From positions 1,612,001 through 1,676,000 of the forward strand of contig NZ_JADZGI010000001.1 in the NCBI RefSeq assembly GCF_015865035.1: DNA of 64,000 bases, written 5' to 3'. Shown here one piece after another: positions 43,844 through 54,881 of the stretch. The stretch's first letter is position 1. Every line of letters starts with the position of its first letter. The notes beneath the pieces were generated by a model. The model was not told the DNA's origin. It did not search any database and was given only the letters and a program-made list of their open reading frames with translations. The stretch is from Novosphingobium aureum. GTDB taxonomy: Bacteria; Pseudomonadota; Alphaproteobacteria; Sphingomonadales; Sphingomonadaceae. A program made the translations under genes and the position numbers.

Positions 43844-45136
43844 ATGAACGCGCAGACGCCAGGGAGAGGGAGTGATCTCGTCGCGGGCGGACGAGGGATC
43901 GGCCTGTGGTTCGGCTGGTTCGCCCGGCTGTGGTCGGGGGGCGGCAACCGCGTGCTCGACCGGCTCGACGAGCGGATCGAGCGCGGCGCTATCGAAGCAC
44001 ATCTTCCCGACGGCTCGGTGCGTCTGCTCGGCGGACGCGAACCCGGTTTCGAGTGCCGGGTCGACCTGCATAGCTGGCGCGCGCTCGTCCGGCTCGCCAC
44101 GGCGGGCTCTGTCGGCTGGTACCAGGCATGGGAGGCGGGCGAATGGGACAGCCCGGACCCGGTGCCGCTCTTCGCGCTTTTCATGGACAATGCGGTGGCG
44201 CTGGGCAAGACGGGCCGCGCGCGCGGGCCCTGGCGGCTCTTCGCATGGCTGCTGCACCGCGCGCATCGCAACACCCGCTCGGGCTCGCGCGCCAACATCC
44301 ATGCCCACTACGATCTCGGCAACGATTTCTACGCGCAGTGGCTGGGCGAGACGATGCTCTATTCGAGCGGCATCTACGAGACCGAGGCGAAGGGCCCCAA
44401 TGCTCTCTCGCAGTTCGTCTCGCGGCTCGACATGGCCCAGTCCGCGAAGATCCGCGCGGTGAGCGAGCGGATCGCCTTGTCGCCGGGCGACAAGGTGCTC
44501 GAGATCGGCTGCGGCTGGGGTACGCTCGCGGCCTTCCTCGCCGATCACGAGGGCGTCGAGGTCGACGCGATCAGTCTTTCCGACGAGCAGCTCGACTATG
44601 CACGCCGCCACTGGGCGATTGACCGCGGTAATGTCTCGTTCCGCAAGCAGGACTACCGCGACGTCGAGGGCGAATACGACGCGGTGGTCTCGATCGAGAT
44701 GGTCGAGGCGGTGGGGCGCGAGTACTGGGGCGCGTTTCTCGACGCGGTGGCGCGCAATCTCAAGCCGGGCGGGCGCGCGGCGATCCAGATGATCACGATG
44801 GCGCCCGAGATATTCGAAGGCTACGCGCGCAGCGCCGACTTCATCCAGACCTACGTGTTTCCAGGGGGCATGTTGCTGTGCGAACCCGAATTTCGCGAGC
44901 TTGCCGAGGCGCGCGGACTGGTCTGGGAGAACCGGGTCGGCTTCGGCAAGGACTACGCGCGAACCTTGCGCGACTGGCGCATGGCCTTCGATGCCGCGGT
45001 CGAGGAAGGACGCCTGCCCGAAGGCTTCGACGAGCGCTTCGTGCGGCTATGGCGCTTCTACCTGATGTATTGCGAGGGCGGTTTCCTCGGCGGAGGCATC
45101 GACGTCGCGCAAGTGACGCTGGTCAAGCGCGGCTGA
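43844..45136 (+). CDS. cfa: Cyclopropane-fatty-acyl-phospholipid synthase
   Basis: Adds a methylene bridge from SAM to unsaturated phospholipid acyl chains. 430 aa. Features are NIHAHYDLGNDFYAQWL, MLYSSGIYE and the SAM site VLEIGCGWGTLAAFLADHEG, followed by FIQTYVFPGGMLLCEPEFR and FYLMYCEGGFLGGGIDVAQV. Start choice is open: AAGGAG (43824-43829) lies 14 bases before the ATG but only 8 before an in-frame TTG at 43838. A perfect dyad TCATACC-TTG-GGTATGA surrounds both. Alone between photolyase and a convergent PilZ gene. Confidence 0.92.
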   Translation: MNAQTPGRGSDLVAGGRGIGLWFGWFARLWSGGGNRVLDRLDERIERGAIEAHLPDGSVRLLGGREPGFECRVDLHSWRALVRLATAGSVGWYQAWEAGEWDSPDPVPLFALFMDNAVALGKTGRARGPWRLFAWLLHRAHRNTRSGSRANIHAHYDLGNDFYAQWLGETMLYSSGIYETEAKGPNALSQFVSRLDMAQSAKIRAVSERIALSPGDKVLEIGCGWGTLAAFLADHEGVEVDAISLSDEQLDYARRHWAIDRGNVSFRKQDYRDVEGEYDAVVSIEMVEAVGREYWGAFLDAVARNLKPGGRAAIQMITMAPEIFEGYARSADFIQTYVFPGGMLLCEPEFRELAEARGLVWENRVGFGKDYARTLRDWRMAFDAAVEEGRLPEGFDERFVRLWRFYLMYCEGGFLGGGIDVAQVTLVKRG

Positions 45137-45157
45137 GCGGACCTCAGGTGCCCGCGC

Positions 45158-45499
45158 TCAATAGCGCGAGCGTTCGCCGGTCCAGCGCGCGAGTACGTTC
45201 TCGAGGATGATCGGGCTCATCAGCTCCTCGAAGGCGCAGCCCACGAGGCCTTCTTCCCACCAGACCACCTTGGCGGTCATCGACTGCATGCCGGGCAGGG
45301 TGAGCCAGCAGTAGGTGCCGGGGTGGATGCGGCTGACCGCCGTGGCCGAGAAACCCGAAAGCGAGAGGTCGCGCACCACGGTCTGGTAACCTTTGGTGCC
45401 CGAGGCGCGAAGCCCCGCCGGGATGGAGATGCGCGCGCGGTGAGCGCTGCGATCTTCCTGCGCGGCGTTTTCGTACGGTTCGTTCCTGGCGTTTACCAT
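45158..45499 (-). CDS. PilZ-domain protein with intact c-di-GMP motif
   Basis: A 113-residue single PilZ domain. The ligand motifs are complete: RSAHR (RxxxR, residues 17-21) and DLSLSGF (DxSxxG, residues 44-49), so c-di-GMP binding is likely. A later strand reads TAKVVWWEEGLVGCAFE, the usual PilZ ending. The ATG at 45499 has GGGAGG 9 bases upstream. Likely effector of c-di-GMP signalling in motility, attachment or cell-cycle control; no partner gene is adjacent. Confidence 0.88.
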   Translation of the reverse strand: MVNARNEPYENAAQEDRSAHRARISIPAGLRASGTKGYQTVVRDLSLSGFSATAVSRIHPGTYCWLTLPGMQSMTAKVVWWEEGLVGCAFEELMSPIILENVLARWTGERSRY

Positions 45500-45610
45500 C
45501 GTTCGAGGCCTCCCGGGCCCATCAGCAAGGTTCGCTTCGGTCGGGGGGACCGTCACGCGTGCGCCTCGCGCACAGCGTGGGACGTTCGCACGTGACCGGT
45601 TACGCTAACC

Positions 45611-46344
45611 TTATTGTAGATGGTTAAGGGAGAGCTTGTAACCGGTCTGGTAGGATTCCTGGCAAAGCGCCACGAGCCGCTCGGCCACGGTCTCGGGCGT
45701 CTTGACCGTCGCCGGGTCCTCGCCGGGGTAGGCGCGCGCGCGCATCGCGGTGCGCGTGGCGCCCGGATTGACGATGGCAACGCGGATCTTCGAGGTCTTC
45801 TCGGTCTCCTGCGCATAGCACTGGAGCAACACCTCGAAAGCGGCCTTGGTCGCGCCGTAGGCGCCCCAGAACGCGCGCGGGGCATCGGCGACGGTGGTCG
45901 TCATGCCGATCACGCGGGCATTCTGGCTCTTGCGCAGCAGCGGATCGAAGTTGGCGATCAGCGCCTGCGTGGCGAGCACGTTGGTGGTCAGCGCCTTGTT
46001 GAAGGCGCGCTGGTCGATGTCGGCAACGCTGGTCAGCTCGGGCAGGATCGCAGCGTTGATGACGAGGATGTCGAGCTTGTCCCAGCGCTGCGAAAGCGCC
46101 GTCGCGAGGCGGGCGATGCCGTCGCTTTCGGTGAGGTCGACGGGCGCGATCGTGGCCGCGCCGCCGGCCTGGAAGATCTGCTCTTCCACGCTCTCCAGCG
46201 CCTTGGTGTCGCGCCCGGTCAGGATCACGTGCGCGCCTTGCGAGGCGAGCGCAATCGCGGTCGCAGCGCCGATGCCCCGGCTCGAGCCGGTGACGAGCGC
46301 GACCTGTCCGGAAAGCGGACCGCTCACGGTACCCGACGCCTCGC

Positions 46345-46348
<4 letters not shown>
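45611..46348 (-). CDS. Short-chain dehydrogenase/reductase
   Basis: NAD(P)-dependent oxidoreductase of the SDR family, 245 aa. The cofactor motif is ALVTGSSRGIGAATAIALAS, NAA occurs in ILVINAAILPE, and the active-site YGATKAAFEVL carries the Tyr-x-x-x-Lys dyad. MTTTVADAP places Thr at the usual Ser position. The start overlaps the purF stop by four bases (ATGA), so it is translated from the purF transcript. Substrate not predictable. Confidence 0.9.
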
Positions 46349-47793
<1,445 letters not shown>

Positions 47794-48139
47794 GGAGTTT
47801 GGGGCCCGCTGCCGCGTCAAATTCGCCCGGCATTTGGCTGGGATTGCCTGCAAATGCAAGGGGGCAAGCGTGCCGAATTTCCGCTTTGTCCACCTGCGCC
47901 CGGACGATGACACGGTTATGACGCGCTGACCCGCAGAACTGCACGCGCCTCTCGCGCGGAGGCACGTGAAACATGAATGCGGGACAAGTCCCTCGCATTG
48001 CGGCAACTTTTGGCGAAGGCCTGCGTTAGGCGCGGTTCTGTCCGGCCGTGCAGGACATGCCCGATGGCGGCTGGCGGACGTGCCGCTTGCCAGTCTTTCG
48101 GCTTGACCGTAATGCGCCCAAGATACCTCGCATCACCCG
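47794..48139. other. Intergenic region between purF and lolC/E
   Basis: This 346-base gap between divergent genes holds the purF and lolC/E promoters. Short open frames exist on both strands but none has coherent composition, a good ribosome site and a recognisable product. I see no RNA gene or repeat. TTGACC at about 48104 could be a -35 element for the permease gene, but no convincing -10 follows. Confidence 0.5.
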
Positions 48140-49411
48140 ATGCACCAGCTCCACAGGCGGACCCCAAGCTTGATCCTTTCCCCTTTCGAATGGACCATCG
48201 CCAAGCGCTACATGCTGCCCGGCAAGGGTGAGCGCTTCATCGCGCTCGTGGCGGGCATCAGCCTCGTCGCGGTCATGCTCGGCGTGGCCGCGCTGGTGAT
48301 CGTGATGAGCGTGATGAACGGCTTTCGCGCCGAGCTGTTCGACAAGATCGTCAGCCTCAACGGCCACGCCATCATCCAGGGCTACGGCGGGCGGATCGAC
48401 AACTGGCAGGACGTGCTCGAGGACGTGCGCAAGACGCAAGGGGTGACTCGCGCCTCGCCACTGATCGAGCAGCCGCTGGCGAGCACCTTCAACGGGCGCG
48501 CCGAACTCGTGCTCGTGCGCGGCAATACCAAGGAAGACATTGCCCGGCTCGCGCCCAAGGTGAAGGCCGGTGACCTCGCGCAGCTCCAGCCGGGCGAGCG
48601 CAACGTCGCGATCGGCTCGGAACTGGCGCGCAATCTCGGGGCGCAGGTCGGCGACACGATCACCGTGTTCAACCCGCTCGGGCGTTCGACCCCCTTCGGC
48701 ACCGTTCCGCGCCAGATCGGCTACCATGTCTCGGCGATCTTCGAGATCGGCGTCTACGACCTCGACGAGCGCTTCGTGGTCATGCCGATGAAGGATGCCC
48801 AGACCCTGCTGCTGACCGGCGACCAGATCGGCATGATCGAGCTTACCACCACCAATCCCGACAAGGTCGACCAGATCCTCGCGCCGCTCGAGCGCAAGCT
48901 CGCGGGCAGGGCGGTCGTGGTCGACTGGAAGCAGATGAACTCCTCGCTGTTCGAGGCACTCGCGGTCGAGCGGGTGGCGATGTTCGTGGTGCTCTCGATC
49001 ATCGTGCTCGTCGCGGTCTTCAACATCCTCTCCTCGCTGATCATGCTGGTGCGCGCCAAGACGCGCGACATCGCGATCCTGCGCACGATGGGCGCGACGC
49101 GCCGCTCGCTGCTCAAGGTCTTCGTCACCGCGGGCTTCTGCATCGGCGCTGCGGGCACCGTCGCGGGCCTGATCCTGGGCTTCGTGTTCCTCTATTTCCG
49201 CCAGCCGATCGTGCGCCTCGTCGAGGTCCTCACGGGGCAGAACCTGTGGGACCCCTCGATCCGCTTCCTCACCGAGCTGCCCGCGCGCGCCGATCCCGTC
49301 GAGATCGGCGTGATCAGCGTCATGGCGCTCATCTTCAGCTTCCTCGCCACGCTCTATCCCGCCTTCAAGGCGGCGAGCACCGATCCGGTCCAGGTCCTTC
49401 GCTATGAGTGA
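48140..49411 (+). CDS. Lipoprotein-releasing ABC transporter permease (LolC/E)
   Basis: Inner-membrane permease that extracts lipoproteins for transfer to LolA. 423 aa from the ATG at 48140; the family-like start LILSPFEWTIAKRYML begins at an in-frame TTG at 48170, which may be the true start. Helix 1 (FIALVAGISLVAVMLGVAAL) is followed by the MSVMNGFRAELFDKI motif, a long periplasmic domain and three C-terminal helices with MLVRAKTRDIAILRTMGATR, the coupling-helix sequence. It overlaps lolD by 8 bases. Confidence 0.92.
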   Translation: MHQLHRRTPSLILSPFEWTIAKRYMLPGKGERFIALVAGISLVAVMLGVAALVIVMSVMNGFRAELFDKIVSLNGHAIIQGYGGRIDNWQDVLEDVRKTQGVTRASPLIEQPLASTFNGRAELVLVRGNTKEDIARLAPKVKAGDLAQLQPGERNVAIGSELARNLGAQVGDTITVFNPLGRSTPFGTVPRQIGYHVSAIFEIGVYDLDERFVVMPMKDAQTLLLTGDQIGMIELTTTNPDKVDQILAPLERKLAGRAVVVDWKQMNSSLFEALAVERVAMFVVLSIIVLVAVFNILSSLIMLVRAKTRDIAILRTMGATRRSLLKVFVTAGFCIGAAGTVAGLILGFVFLYFRQPIVRLVEVLTGQNLWDPSIRFLTELPARADPVEIGVISVMALIFSFLATLYPAFKAASTDPVQVLRYE

Positions 49412-50117
49412 TCCTCTCGTCGTTCCGGCCAAGGCCGACCCCGTCAGCGATCCGGTGGTGCGCCTCTCGCGCGTTACCCGTAGCTTCGAGCAAGGCGGCG
49501 TGCGCATCGATGTGCTGCGCGGCGTGGACCTTGCCGTCCAGCCCGGCGAGATCGTCGCGCTGCTGGGGCCTTCGGGTTCGGGCAAGTCGACCATGCTCCA
49601 GGCGATCGGCCTGCTCGAGGGCGGTTTCGGGGGCAAGATCGAGATCGCGGGGATCGACGCCAGCAACCTTGGCAAGGATGCGCGCGCGGCGGTGAGGCGC
49701 GACCATATCGGCTTCGTCTACCAGTTCCATCACCTGCTTCCCGACTTCAACGCCATCGAGAACGTGGTGCTGCCCCAGCTCATCACCGGCCGCGAGCGCG
49801 CCGAGTGCGAGACGCGCGCGCGCGACCTGCTCACCGCGCTCGGCCTCGGCCAGCGGCTCGAGCATCGCCCGAGCAAGCTTTCGGGCGGCGAACAGCAGCG
49901 TGTCGCGGTGGCGCGCGCGCTCGCCAACAAGCCGCGCCTCGTCCTTGCCGACGAGCCCACCGGCAATCTCGACGAGGCGACCGCCGACACTGTCTTCGCG
50001 CAGTTCCTCGAGCTTGTGCGCGGGCAGGGCAGTGCCGCGCTGGTCGCCACGCACAACGAGCGCCTCGCCGCGGCGATGGACCGCGTGGTGCGCCTGCGCG
50101 ATGGCGTGCTAGTCTGA
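49404..50117 (+). CDS. lolD: Lipoprotein-releasing ABC transporter ATP-binding protein
   Basis: ATPase driving LolC/E. 237 aa. Walker A LLGPSGSGKSTMLQAIGLLE, Q-loop FVYQFHHLLPDFNAIENV, signature LSGGEQQRVAVARAL and Walker B RLVLADEPTGNLDEAT are all intact, and FHHLLPDFNA is typical of LolD. Its start lies within the end of the permease gene (ATGAGTGA overlap), so the two are translationally coupled. Confidence 0.95.
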   Translation: MSDPLVVPAKADPVSDPVVRLSRVTRSFEQGGVRIDVLRGVDLAVQPGEIVALLGPSGSGKSTMLQAIGLLEGGFGGKIEIAGIDASNLGKDARAAVRRDHIGFVYQFHHLLPDFNAIENVVLPQLITGRERAECETRARDLLTALGLGQRLEHRPSKLSGGEQQRVAVARALANKPRLVLADEPTGNLDEATADTVFAQFLELVRGQGSAALVATHNERLAAAMDRVVRLRDGVLV

Positions 50118-50230
50118 CAATTTCGACTGGTGCACGCGTTGATTTTGTCGCTGCGCGTCGCCAAATGAAGATAAAACGCCGGTAAAGCACCGGCGACTTG
50201 GTGCAGAGTTTACAGGAAAGGTCCCGCGCG

Positions 50231-50515
50231 ATGAGCGATATTCCCTCGACGATCCAGGCTGGTGGCGGTGCGCCGACCGGTTTTGCCTGGAACGATTCGG
50301 CAGAACTCCACAAGTGCGAGGATGGCGGCGGGCTGTTCCACCGCTTCAAGACCCTGCGCCGCGGCACCGTTGCCGAACTGATCGAGTTCGTCATGGACCT
50401 GCCCGAGGAGAAGCGCGAGGACTACGCGATCCAGAAGGACGGTGACCGCACCTTCAAGATCGGCGAGATTCGCGCGCTCTACCGCCGTTCGGATTTCCCC
50501 AAGACGGGTGACTGA
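50231..50515 (+). CDS. Conserved hypothetical protein upstream of glutathione peroxidase
   Basis: A 94-residue cytosolic protein with no family I can name. The N-terminal 20 residues look disordered; then follows HKCEDGGGLFHRFKTLRRGT, VAELIEFVMDLPEEKREDYA and a Lys-rich end. The ATG at 50231 lies 9 bases after AAAGG. Its stop overlaps the start of the glutathione peroxidase gene by 8 bases, so it may act in the same response. A small hairpin (50177-50195) precedes it. Confidence 0.75.
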   Translation: MSDIPSTIQAGGGAPTGFAWNDSAELHKCEDGGGLFHRFKTLRRGTVAELIEFVMDLPEEKREDYAIQKDGDRTFKIGEIRALYRRSDFPKTGD

Positions 50516-51011
50516 TCCGCGCAATTCCAGTCCGCGTACCATCGCGGATTTCCAGGCGACCCTGCCCAGCGGCGAAGCGATCAGCCTCGCCGACCGTCTG
50601 GGCAAGGTCGTGCTGGTGGTCAACACCGCCAGCAAGTGCGGCTTCACGCCGCAGTACGAAGGCCTCGAGGCGCTCTGGCGAAAGTACCGCGAGCGCGGTT
50701 TTGAGGTCATCGCCTTTCCCTGCAACCAGTTCGGCAAGCAGGAGCCCGGCTCGTCAGACGAGATCGCGCAGTTCTGCGAAGTGAACTTCGGCCTTTCGTT
50801 TCCCCTGATGGGCAAGGTCGAGGTCAATGGCGAGAGCGCCGATCCGCTGTTCGACTGGCTCAAGGCGCAAGCGACCGGTCTGCTCGGCTCGAAGGCGATC
50901 AAATGGAACTTCACCAAGTTCCTGATCGACCGCAAGGGGCAGGTGGTGCGCCGCTACGCCCCCACCGACAAGCCCGCCTCGCTCGAAAAGGACATCGAGA
51001 AGCTGCTCTGA
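50508..51011 (+). CDS. Glutathione peroxidase family protein
   Basis: Thiol peroxidase reducing organic or hydrogen peroxides. 167 aa from a GTG start. The peroxidatic motif VNTASKCGFTPQYEGLE has Cys near residue 44, as in non-selenium enzymes; FPCNQFGKQEPG and KWNFTKFLIDRKG supply the Gln, Trp and Asn of the catalytic tetrad. Many bacterial members use thioredoxin rather than glutathione. The GTG overlaps the upstream gene by 8 bases. Confidence 0.92.
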   Translation: MTDPRNSSPRTIADFQATLPSGEAISLADRLGKVVLVVNTASKCGFTPQYEGLEALWRKYRERGFEVIAFPCNQFGKQEPGSSDEIAQFCEVNFGLSFPLMGKVEVNGESADPLFDWLKAQATGLLGSKAIKWNFTKFLIDRKGQVVRRYAPTDKPASLEKDIEKLL

Positions 51012-51036
51012 AAGGGGCGCCGTCAGCCTCTGCCAT

Positions 51037-51063
51037 CCGCTCAGCCTGAGCGGGTCGAGCGGC
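51037..51063. repeat. Degenerate REP-like palindrome
   Basis: CCGCTCAGCCTGAGCGGGTC followed by GAGCGGC lies between glutathione peroxidase and dnaE. The CCGCTCAGCCTGAGCGG part folds into a perfect hairpin and shares the core of the REP units at 6103-6253. Confidence 0.55.
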
Positions 51064-51180
51064 GGGTAGCTGATGCTGTCCGGGGCTGCTGCGCGCTGTC
51101 CCCCGGTTTATCCCCAGAGTGGGGGTAACCAACCCGGCGCGCCCTTGATCGCCTGCTACGGCAGTGCCTAAATTCCGCCC

Positions 51181-54100
51181 ATGACATTCGCGCCTTTCGT
51201 CCCGCTTCGCCTGTTCTCCAGTTACACCATGCTGGACGGGTCGATCGACCCGAAGAAGGCGGCCAAGCTGGCCAAGGCGCGCGGCTTTCCTGCTGCCGCG
51301 ATCTGCGACCGCAACGGTCTCTACGGAGCGCCGACTTTCGCGCAGGCCTGCAAGGGCGAGGGCGTGCAGCCGATCATCGGTACCTTCCTGGCCGTGCTTC
51401 GTCCCGGCGTTGCCGCGCAGGGGCAGGAACTGCCGATCGACTGGCTCGCGCTTTTCGCACAGGACGAGGCCGGGTGGATGAACCTGTGCCGGCTTGTCAG
51501 TCGCGCGCATCTCGAACGCCCGCTCGAACGTGACCCGCACGTGCTGTTGGAGGACCTCGAGGGCTATACCGATGGCCTGATCTGTCTCACCGCCGGTGAC
51601 GAGGGCGCGCTGGCGCGGCTCTTTGCCGAAGGGAACGACCAGCAGGCCGCGCGCTACTGCGACGCGCTTCAGGCCCTGTTCCCCAGCCGCCTCTACATCG
51701 AGATCGCGCGCACCGGCGAGGCGGTCGAGGACGAGAGCGAGGAAGACCTGATCGCGCTGGCCTATGCCCGCGACATCCCGCTCGTGGCCTCCAACCCCGC
51801 GCAGTATTCCGAGGCGGGCTTCCACGCCGCGCACGATGCCATGCTGTGCATCGCCAACTCGACGCAGGTCGATGCCGAAGAACGCCCGCGCTCCTCGCCC
51901 GAGCGCTGGGTCAAGCCGATCGAGACGATGCAGGAAATGTTCTCGGACCTGCCCGAGGCCATGGCCAACACCCTCGTCGTCGCGCAGCGCTGCGCCTATT
52001 CGCCGCCGCGCCGTGGCGCGCTGCTGCCCAGCCTCGCGGGCGACAAGGAAGGCGAGGCGCTCATGCTCGCGCGCGATTCGCGTCGCGGCCTCGCCCGCCG
52101 TCTCGCGCCCTACTGGCCCGAGGCGAGCGAGGAAGAACTCGACGAGGCGCTCTCGTTCGAGGGCGAGGAACTGACCGCCGCCTGGGAGACGCTGCGCGAG
52201 AAGGGCGTCACCGAGGACTTCATCGACTACGCCAAGCGTCTGAAGTTCGAGATCGACATCATCGTAGGCATGGGCTTCCCCGGCTACTTCCTGATCGTTG
52301 CCGACTTCATCAAGTGGTCGAAGGACAACGGCATTCCGGTCGGGCCGGGCCGTGGTTCGGGCGCGGGCTCGCTGGTCGCCTGGGCGCTCACCATCACCGA
52401 CCTCGACCCGCTCAAGCTGGGCCTGCTCTTCGAACGCTTCCTCAACCCCGAGCGCGTCTCGATGCCCGACTTCGACATCGACTTTTGCGAAACGCGGCGC
52501 GGCGAGACGATCCGCTACGTGCAGAAGAAGTACGGGCACGACCACGTCGCGCAGATCATCACCTTCGGCAAGATGAAGGCGCGCGCGGTGCTGCGCGACT
52601 GCGGGCGCATCCTGCAGATGGGCTACGGCCGCGTCGACAGCCTGTGCAAGATGGTGCCCAACCATCCCACCGATCCCTGGACGCTGACCGACGCGCTGCA
52701 CGGGCGCAAGAAACACGGCGTGCTGGCCGATCCGCCGGTCGCCGAGTTCCTTGCAGAGTACCAGAACGATCCCGAGGTGAAGCGCCTCGTCGACCTTGCG
52801 GTCCAGCTCGAGGGCATGCCGCGCAACTCCTCGACTCACGCGGCAGGCGTCGTCATCGGCGACCGGCCGCTCGAAAAGCTGGTGCCGCTCTACCGCGATC
52901 CGCGCTCGGACATGCCGGTGACCCAGTTCGACATGAAGTTCGTCGAGGATACCGGGCTCATCAAGTTCGACTTCCTCGGCCTCAAGACGCTCTCCGTGCT
53001 GCGCCGCGCCTGCGACCTGCTCGAGCGGCGCGGGATCACCATCGACCTCTCGAGCCTGAGCTGGGACGATCCGCAGACCTACGAATTGCTCAAGCGCGGC
53101 GACACCGTCGGCGTGTTCCAGCTCGAATCGGAGGGCATGCGCCGCACGCTCGCGGCGGTGAAGCCGACCAATTTCGGCGACATCATCGCGCTCGTCTCGC
53201 TCTATCGTCCGGGCCCGATGGACAACATCCCGCTGTTCGGTCGCCGCAAGAACGGGCTCGAATCCATCGAGTATCCGCACGAGAAGCTCTCGGGCATCCT
53301 GTCCGAGACTTACGGCATCTTCGTCTACCAGGAACAGGTGATGCAGGCCGCGCAGATCCTCGCCGGCTACTCGCTCGGCGATGCAGACCTTCTGCGCCGC
53401 GCGATGGGCAAGAAGGTGCAGGCCGAGATGGACAAGCAGCGCGCGCGCTTCGTCGCGGGCTGCAAGGACGTCTCGGACATCGATGCGGACAAGGCCAACG
53501 AGCTGTTCGACTTGATCGACAAGTTCGCAGGCTACGGCTTCAACAAGTCGCACGCCGCCGCTTACGCGCTGCTTGCCTACCACACGGCATGGTTCAAGGC
53601 GCATTACCCGCACGAATTCTATGCCGCGGCGATGTGCTTCGACATGCACCAGTCGGAAAAGCTGGCGATTTTCGTCGACGACGCACGCCGCAATGGCATC
53701 GAGCTGGCCCCGCCCGACGTCAACCGCTCGGAAGCCGAGTTCATCGTCGAGGAGACGCATGACAGCCTCGCCGTGCGCTACGCGCTGGCGGGCATCCGCA
53801 ACGTCGGCGAGAAGGCGATGGACGCGGTGGTCAAGGAGCGCGAGGCGAACGGCCCGTTCGAAAGCCTCGACGACCTGTTCCGCCGTGCGCCGGCAGGGTC
53901 GATCAACCGCCGCCTGCTCGAGAGCCTCGCCGCCGCGGGCGGGCTCGACAGTCTCGAACCCAATCGCGCCAAGATCATCGCCAATGCCGACACGCTGCTG
54001 GCCGAGGCCGACATGGCCGCGCGCGAGCGCAATTCGGACCAGAACAGCCTGTTCGGCGGCGACGATCACGTTGAGCAGGACCTGCGCCTCGTCGACGCGC

Positions 54101-54783
54101 AGCCGTGGAGCCGCATGGACCAGATGGCCAAGGAGCGCGAGGTCTTCGGCTTCTACTTCGCCGCGCATCCGGTCGAGCAGTACCGCGCGGTCGCCTCGGC
54201 CAACGGCTCGCGCACCTTTGCCAGCCTGATGGCAGGGGGCGCCTCGGGCGGACGCACGGGCGCGGTCATGGCGGCAATGGTCGAGAACGTCCAGAAGCGC
54301 CGCACCAAGCGCGGCAAGGACTTCGTGATGGTCGACTACTCCGACAGCTCGGGCAACTTCTCGGCCTGCTGCTTCGAGGAGAGCATGGTCGAGGACTTCG
54401 TGAAGTGGGGCAAGGAGAGCGCCTGCGTGTTGCTCACCGTCGAGCTCGACAGCCCCAGCCCGGAGGAGCCGCCGCGCGTCACCGTGCGCGGGGCGCGTCC
54501 GCTGAACGAGGTCAAGGCCGACGCGCGCATGTTGCTGCGTCTCGACATCGACCGAGTCGAGGCAGTGCAGGAGCTCGCGCTGCTGATGCGCGAGGGCCAG
54601 CCCGGCGCGGGTGAGGTGATCGCGACGCTAAAGCTGGGCGGCGGCAAGGAACAGCGGGTGCGGCTGGGCCGCGGCTTCGCGCTCGACGGCGAGTTTGCCG
54701 AGCAACTCGCGCAAGTCGAGGGGCTGAGCAATATCCAGCTGACCGCGCGGCGCGGCCCCCAGAGCATGCGCCAGGCCGCCTGA
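51181..54783 (+). CDS. dnaE: DNA polymerase III alpha subunit
   Basis: Replicative polymerase catalytic subunit, 1200 aa. The N-terminal PHP domain shows LRLFSSYTMLDGSIDPKKA and AICDRNGLYGAPTF. The palm domain has VGPGRGSGAGSLVAW and the catalytic aspartates in MPDFDIDFCETRRGE. HAAGVVIGDRPLEKLVP, FVYQEQVMQAAQILAGYSLG and YGFNKSHAAAYALLAYHTAW are conserved. C-terminal OB and tau-binding regions follow. The length and DnaE1-type motifs argue against the error-prone ImuC/DnaE2, and no SOS box is seen upstream. Confidence 0.95.
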   Translation: MTFAPFVPLRLFSSYTMLDGSIDPKKAAKLAKARGFPAAAICDRNGLYGAPTFAQACKGEGVQPIIGTFLAVLRPGVAAQGQELPIDWLALFAQDEAGWMNLCRLVSRAHLERPLERDPHVLLEDLEGYTDGLICLTAGDEGALARLFAEGNDQQAARYCDALQALFPSRLYIEIARTGEAVEDESEEDLIALAYARDIPLVASNPAQYSEAGFHAAHDAMLCIANSTQVDAEERPRSSPERWVKPIETMQEMFSDLPEAMANTLVVAQRCAYSPPRRGALLPSLAGDKEGEALMLARDSRRGLARRLAPYWPEASEEELDEALSFEGEELTAAWETLREKGVTEDFIDYAKRLKFEIDIIVGMGFPGYFLIVADFIKWSKDNGIPVGPGRGSGAGSLVAWALTITDLDPLKLGLLFERFLNPERVSMPDFDIDFCETRRGETIRYVQKKYGHDHVAQIITFGKMKARAVLRDCGRILQMGYGRVDSLCKMVPNHPTDPWTLTDALHGRKKHGVLADPPVAEFLAEYQNDPEVKRLVDLAVQLEGMPRNSSTHAAGVVIGDRPLEKLVPLYRDPRSDMPVTQFDMKFVEDTGLIKFDFLGLKTLSVLRRACDLLERRGITIDLSSLSWDDPQTYELLKRGDTVGVFQLESEGMRRTLAAVKPTNFGDIIALVSLYRPGPMDNIPLFGRRKNGLESIEYPHEKLSGILSETYGIFVYQEQVMQAAQILAGYSLGDADLLRRAMGKKVQAEMDKQRARFVAGCKDVSDIDADKANELFDLIDKFAGYGFNKSHAAAYALLAYHTAWFKAHYPHEFYAAAMCFDMHQSEKLAIFVDDARRNGIELAPPDVNRSEAEFIVEETHDSLAVRYALAGIRNVGEKAMDAVVKEREANGPFESLDDLFRRAPAGSINRRLLESLAAAGGLDSLEPNRAKIIANADTLLAEADMAARERNSDQNSLFGGDDHVEQDLRLVDAQPWSRMDQMAKEREVFGFYFAAHPVEQYRAVASANGSRTFASLMAGGASGGRTGAVMAAMVENVQKRRTKRGKDFVMVDYSDSSGNFSACCFEESMVEDFVKWGKESACVLLTVELDSPSPEEPPRVTVRGARPLNEVKADARMLLRLDIDRVEAVQELALLMREGQPGAGEVIATLKLGGGKEQRVRLGRGFALDGEFAEQLAQVEGLSNIQLTARRGPQSMRQAA

Positions 54784-54804
54784 TCGCAGCCTTCCGGAAT
54801 CAAG

Positions 54805-54839
54805 AGGGCCGCCCGCAACATGACGTTGCGGGCGGCCCT
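54805..54839. terminator. Terminator between dnaE and a convergent gene
   Basis: AGGGCCGCCCGCAAC (54805-54819) pairs perfectly with GTTGCGGGCGGCCCT (54825-54839) around ATGAC, a 15-bp stem followed by TCTGTTTC. It serves dnaE and probably the small convergent membrane protein gene. Confidence 0.85.
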
Positions 54840-54881
54840 TCTGTTTCTGGCATTAGCTGATCGCAGGGATCAGTCCCGTGA

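Noticed and set aside
47977..48231. 84-codon frame between purF and lolC/E
   Set aside because: It runs into the permease gene in another frame, with no ribosome site or coherent composition.
50911..54168. A 1085-codon open frame on the minus strand opposite dnaE
   Set aside because: It mirrors dnaE codon structure in a GC-rich gene, has repetitive Arg/Ala/Val composition and no domain; dnaE is certain.
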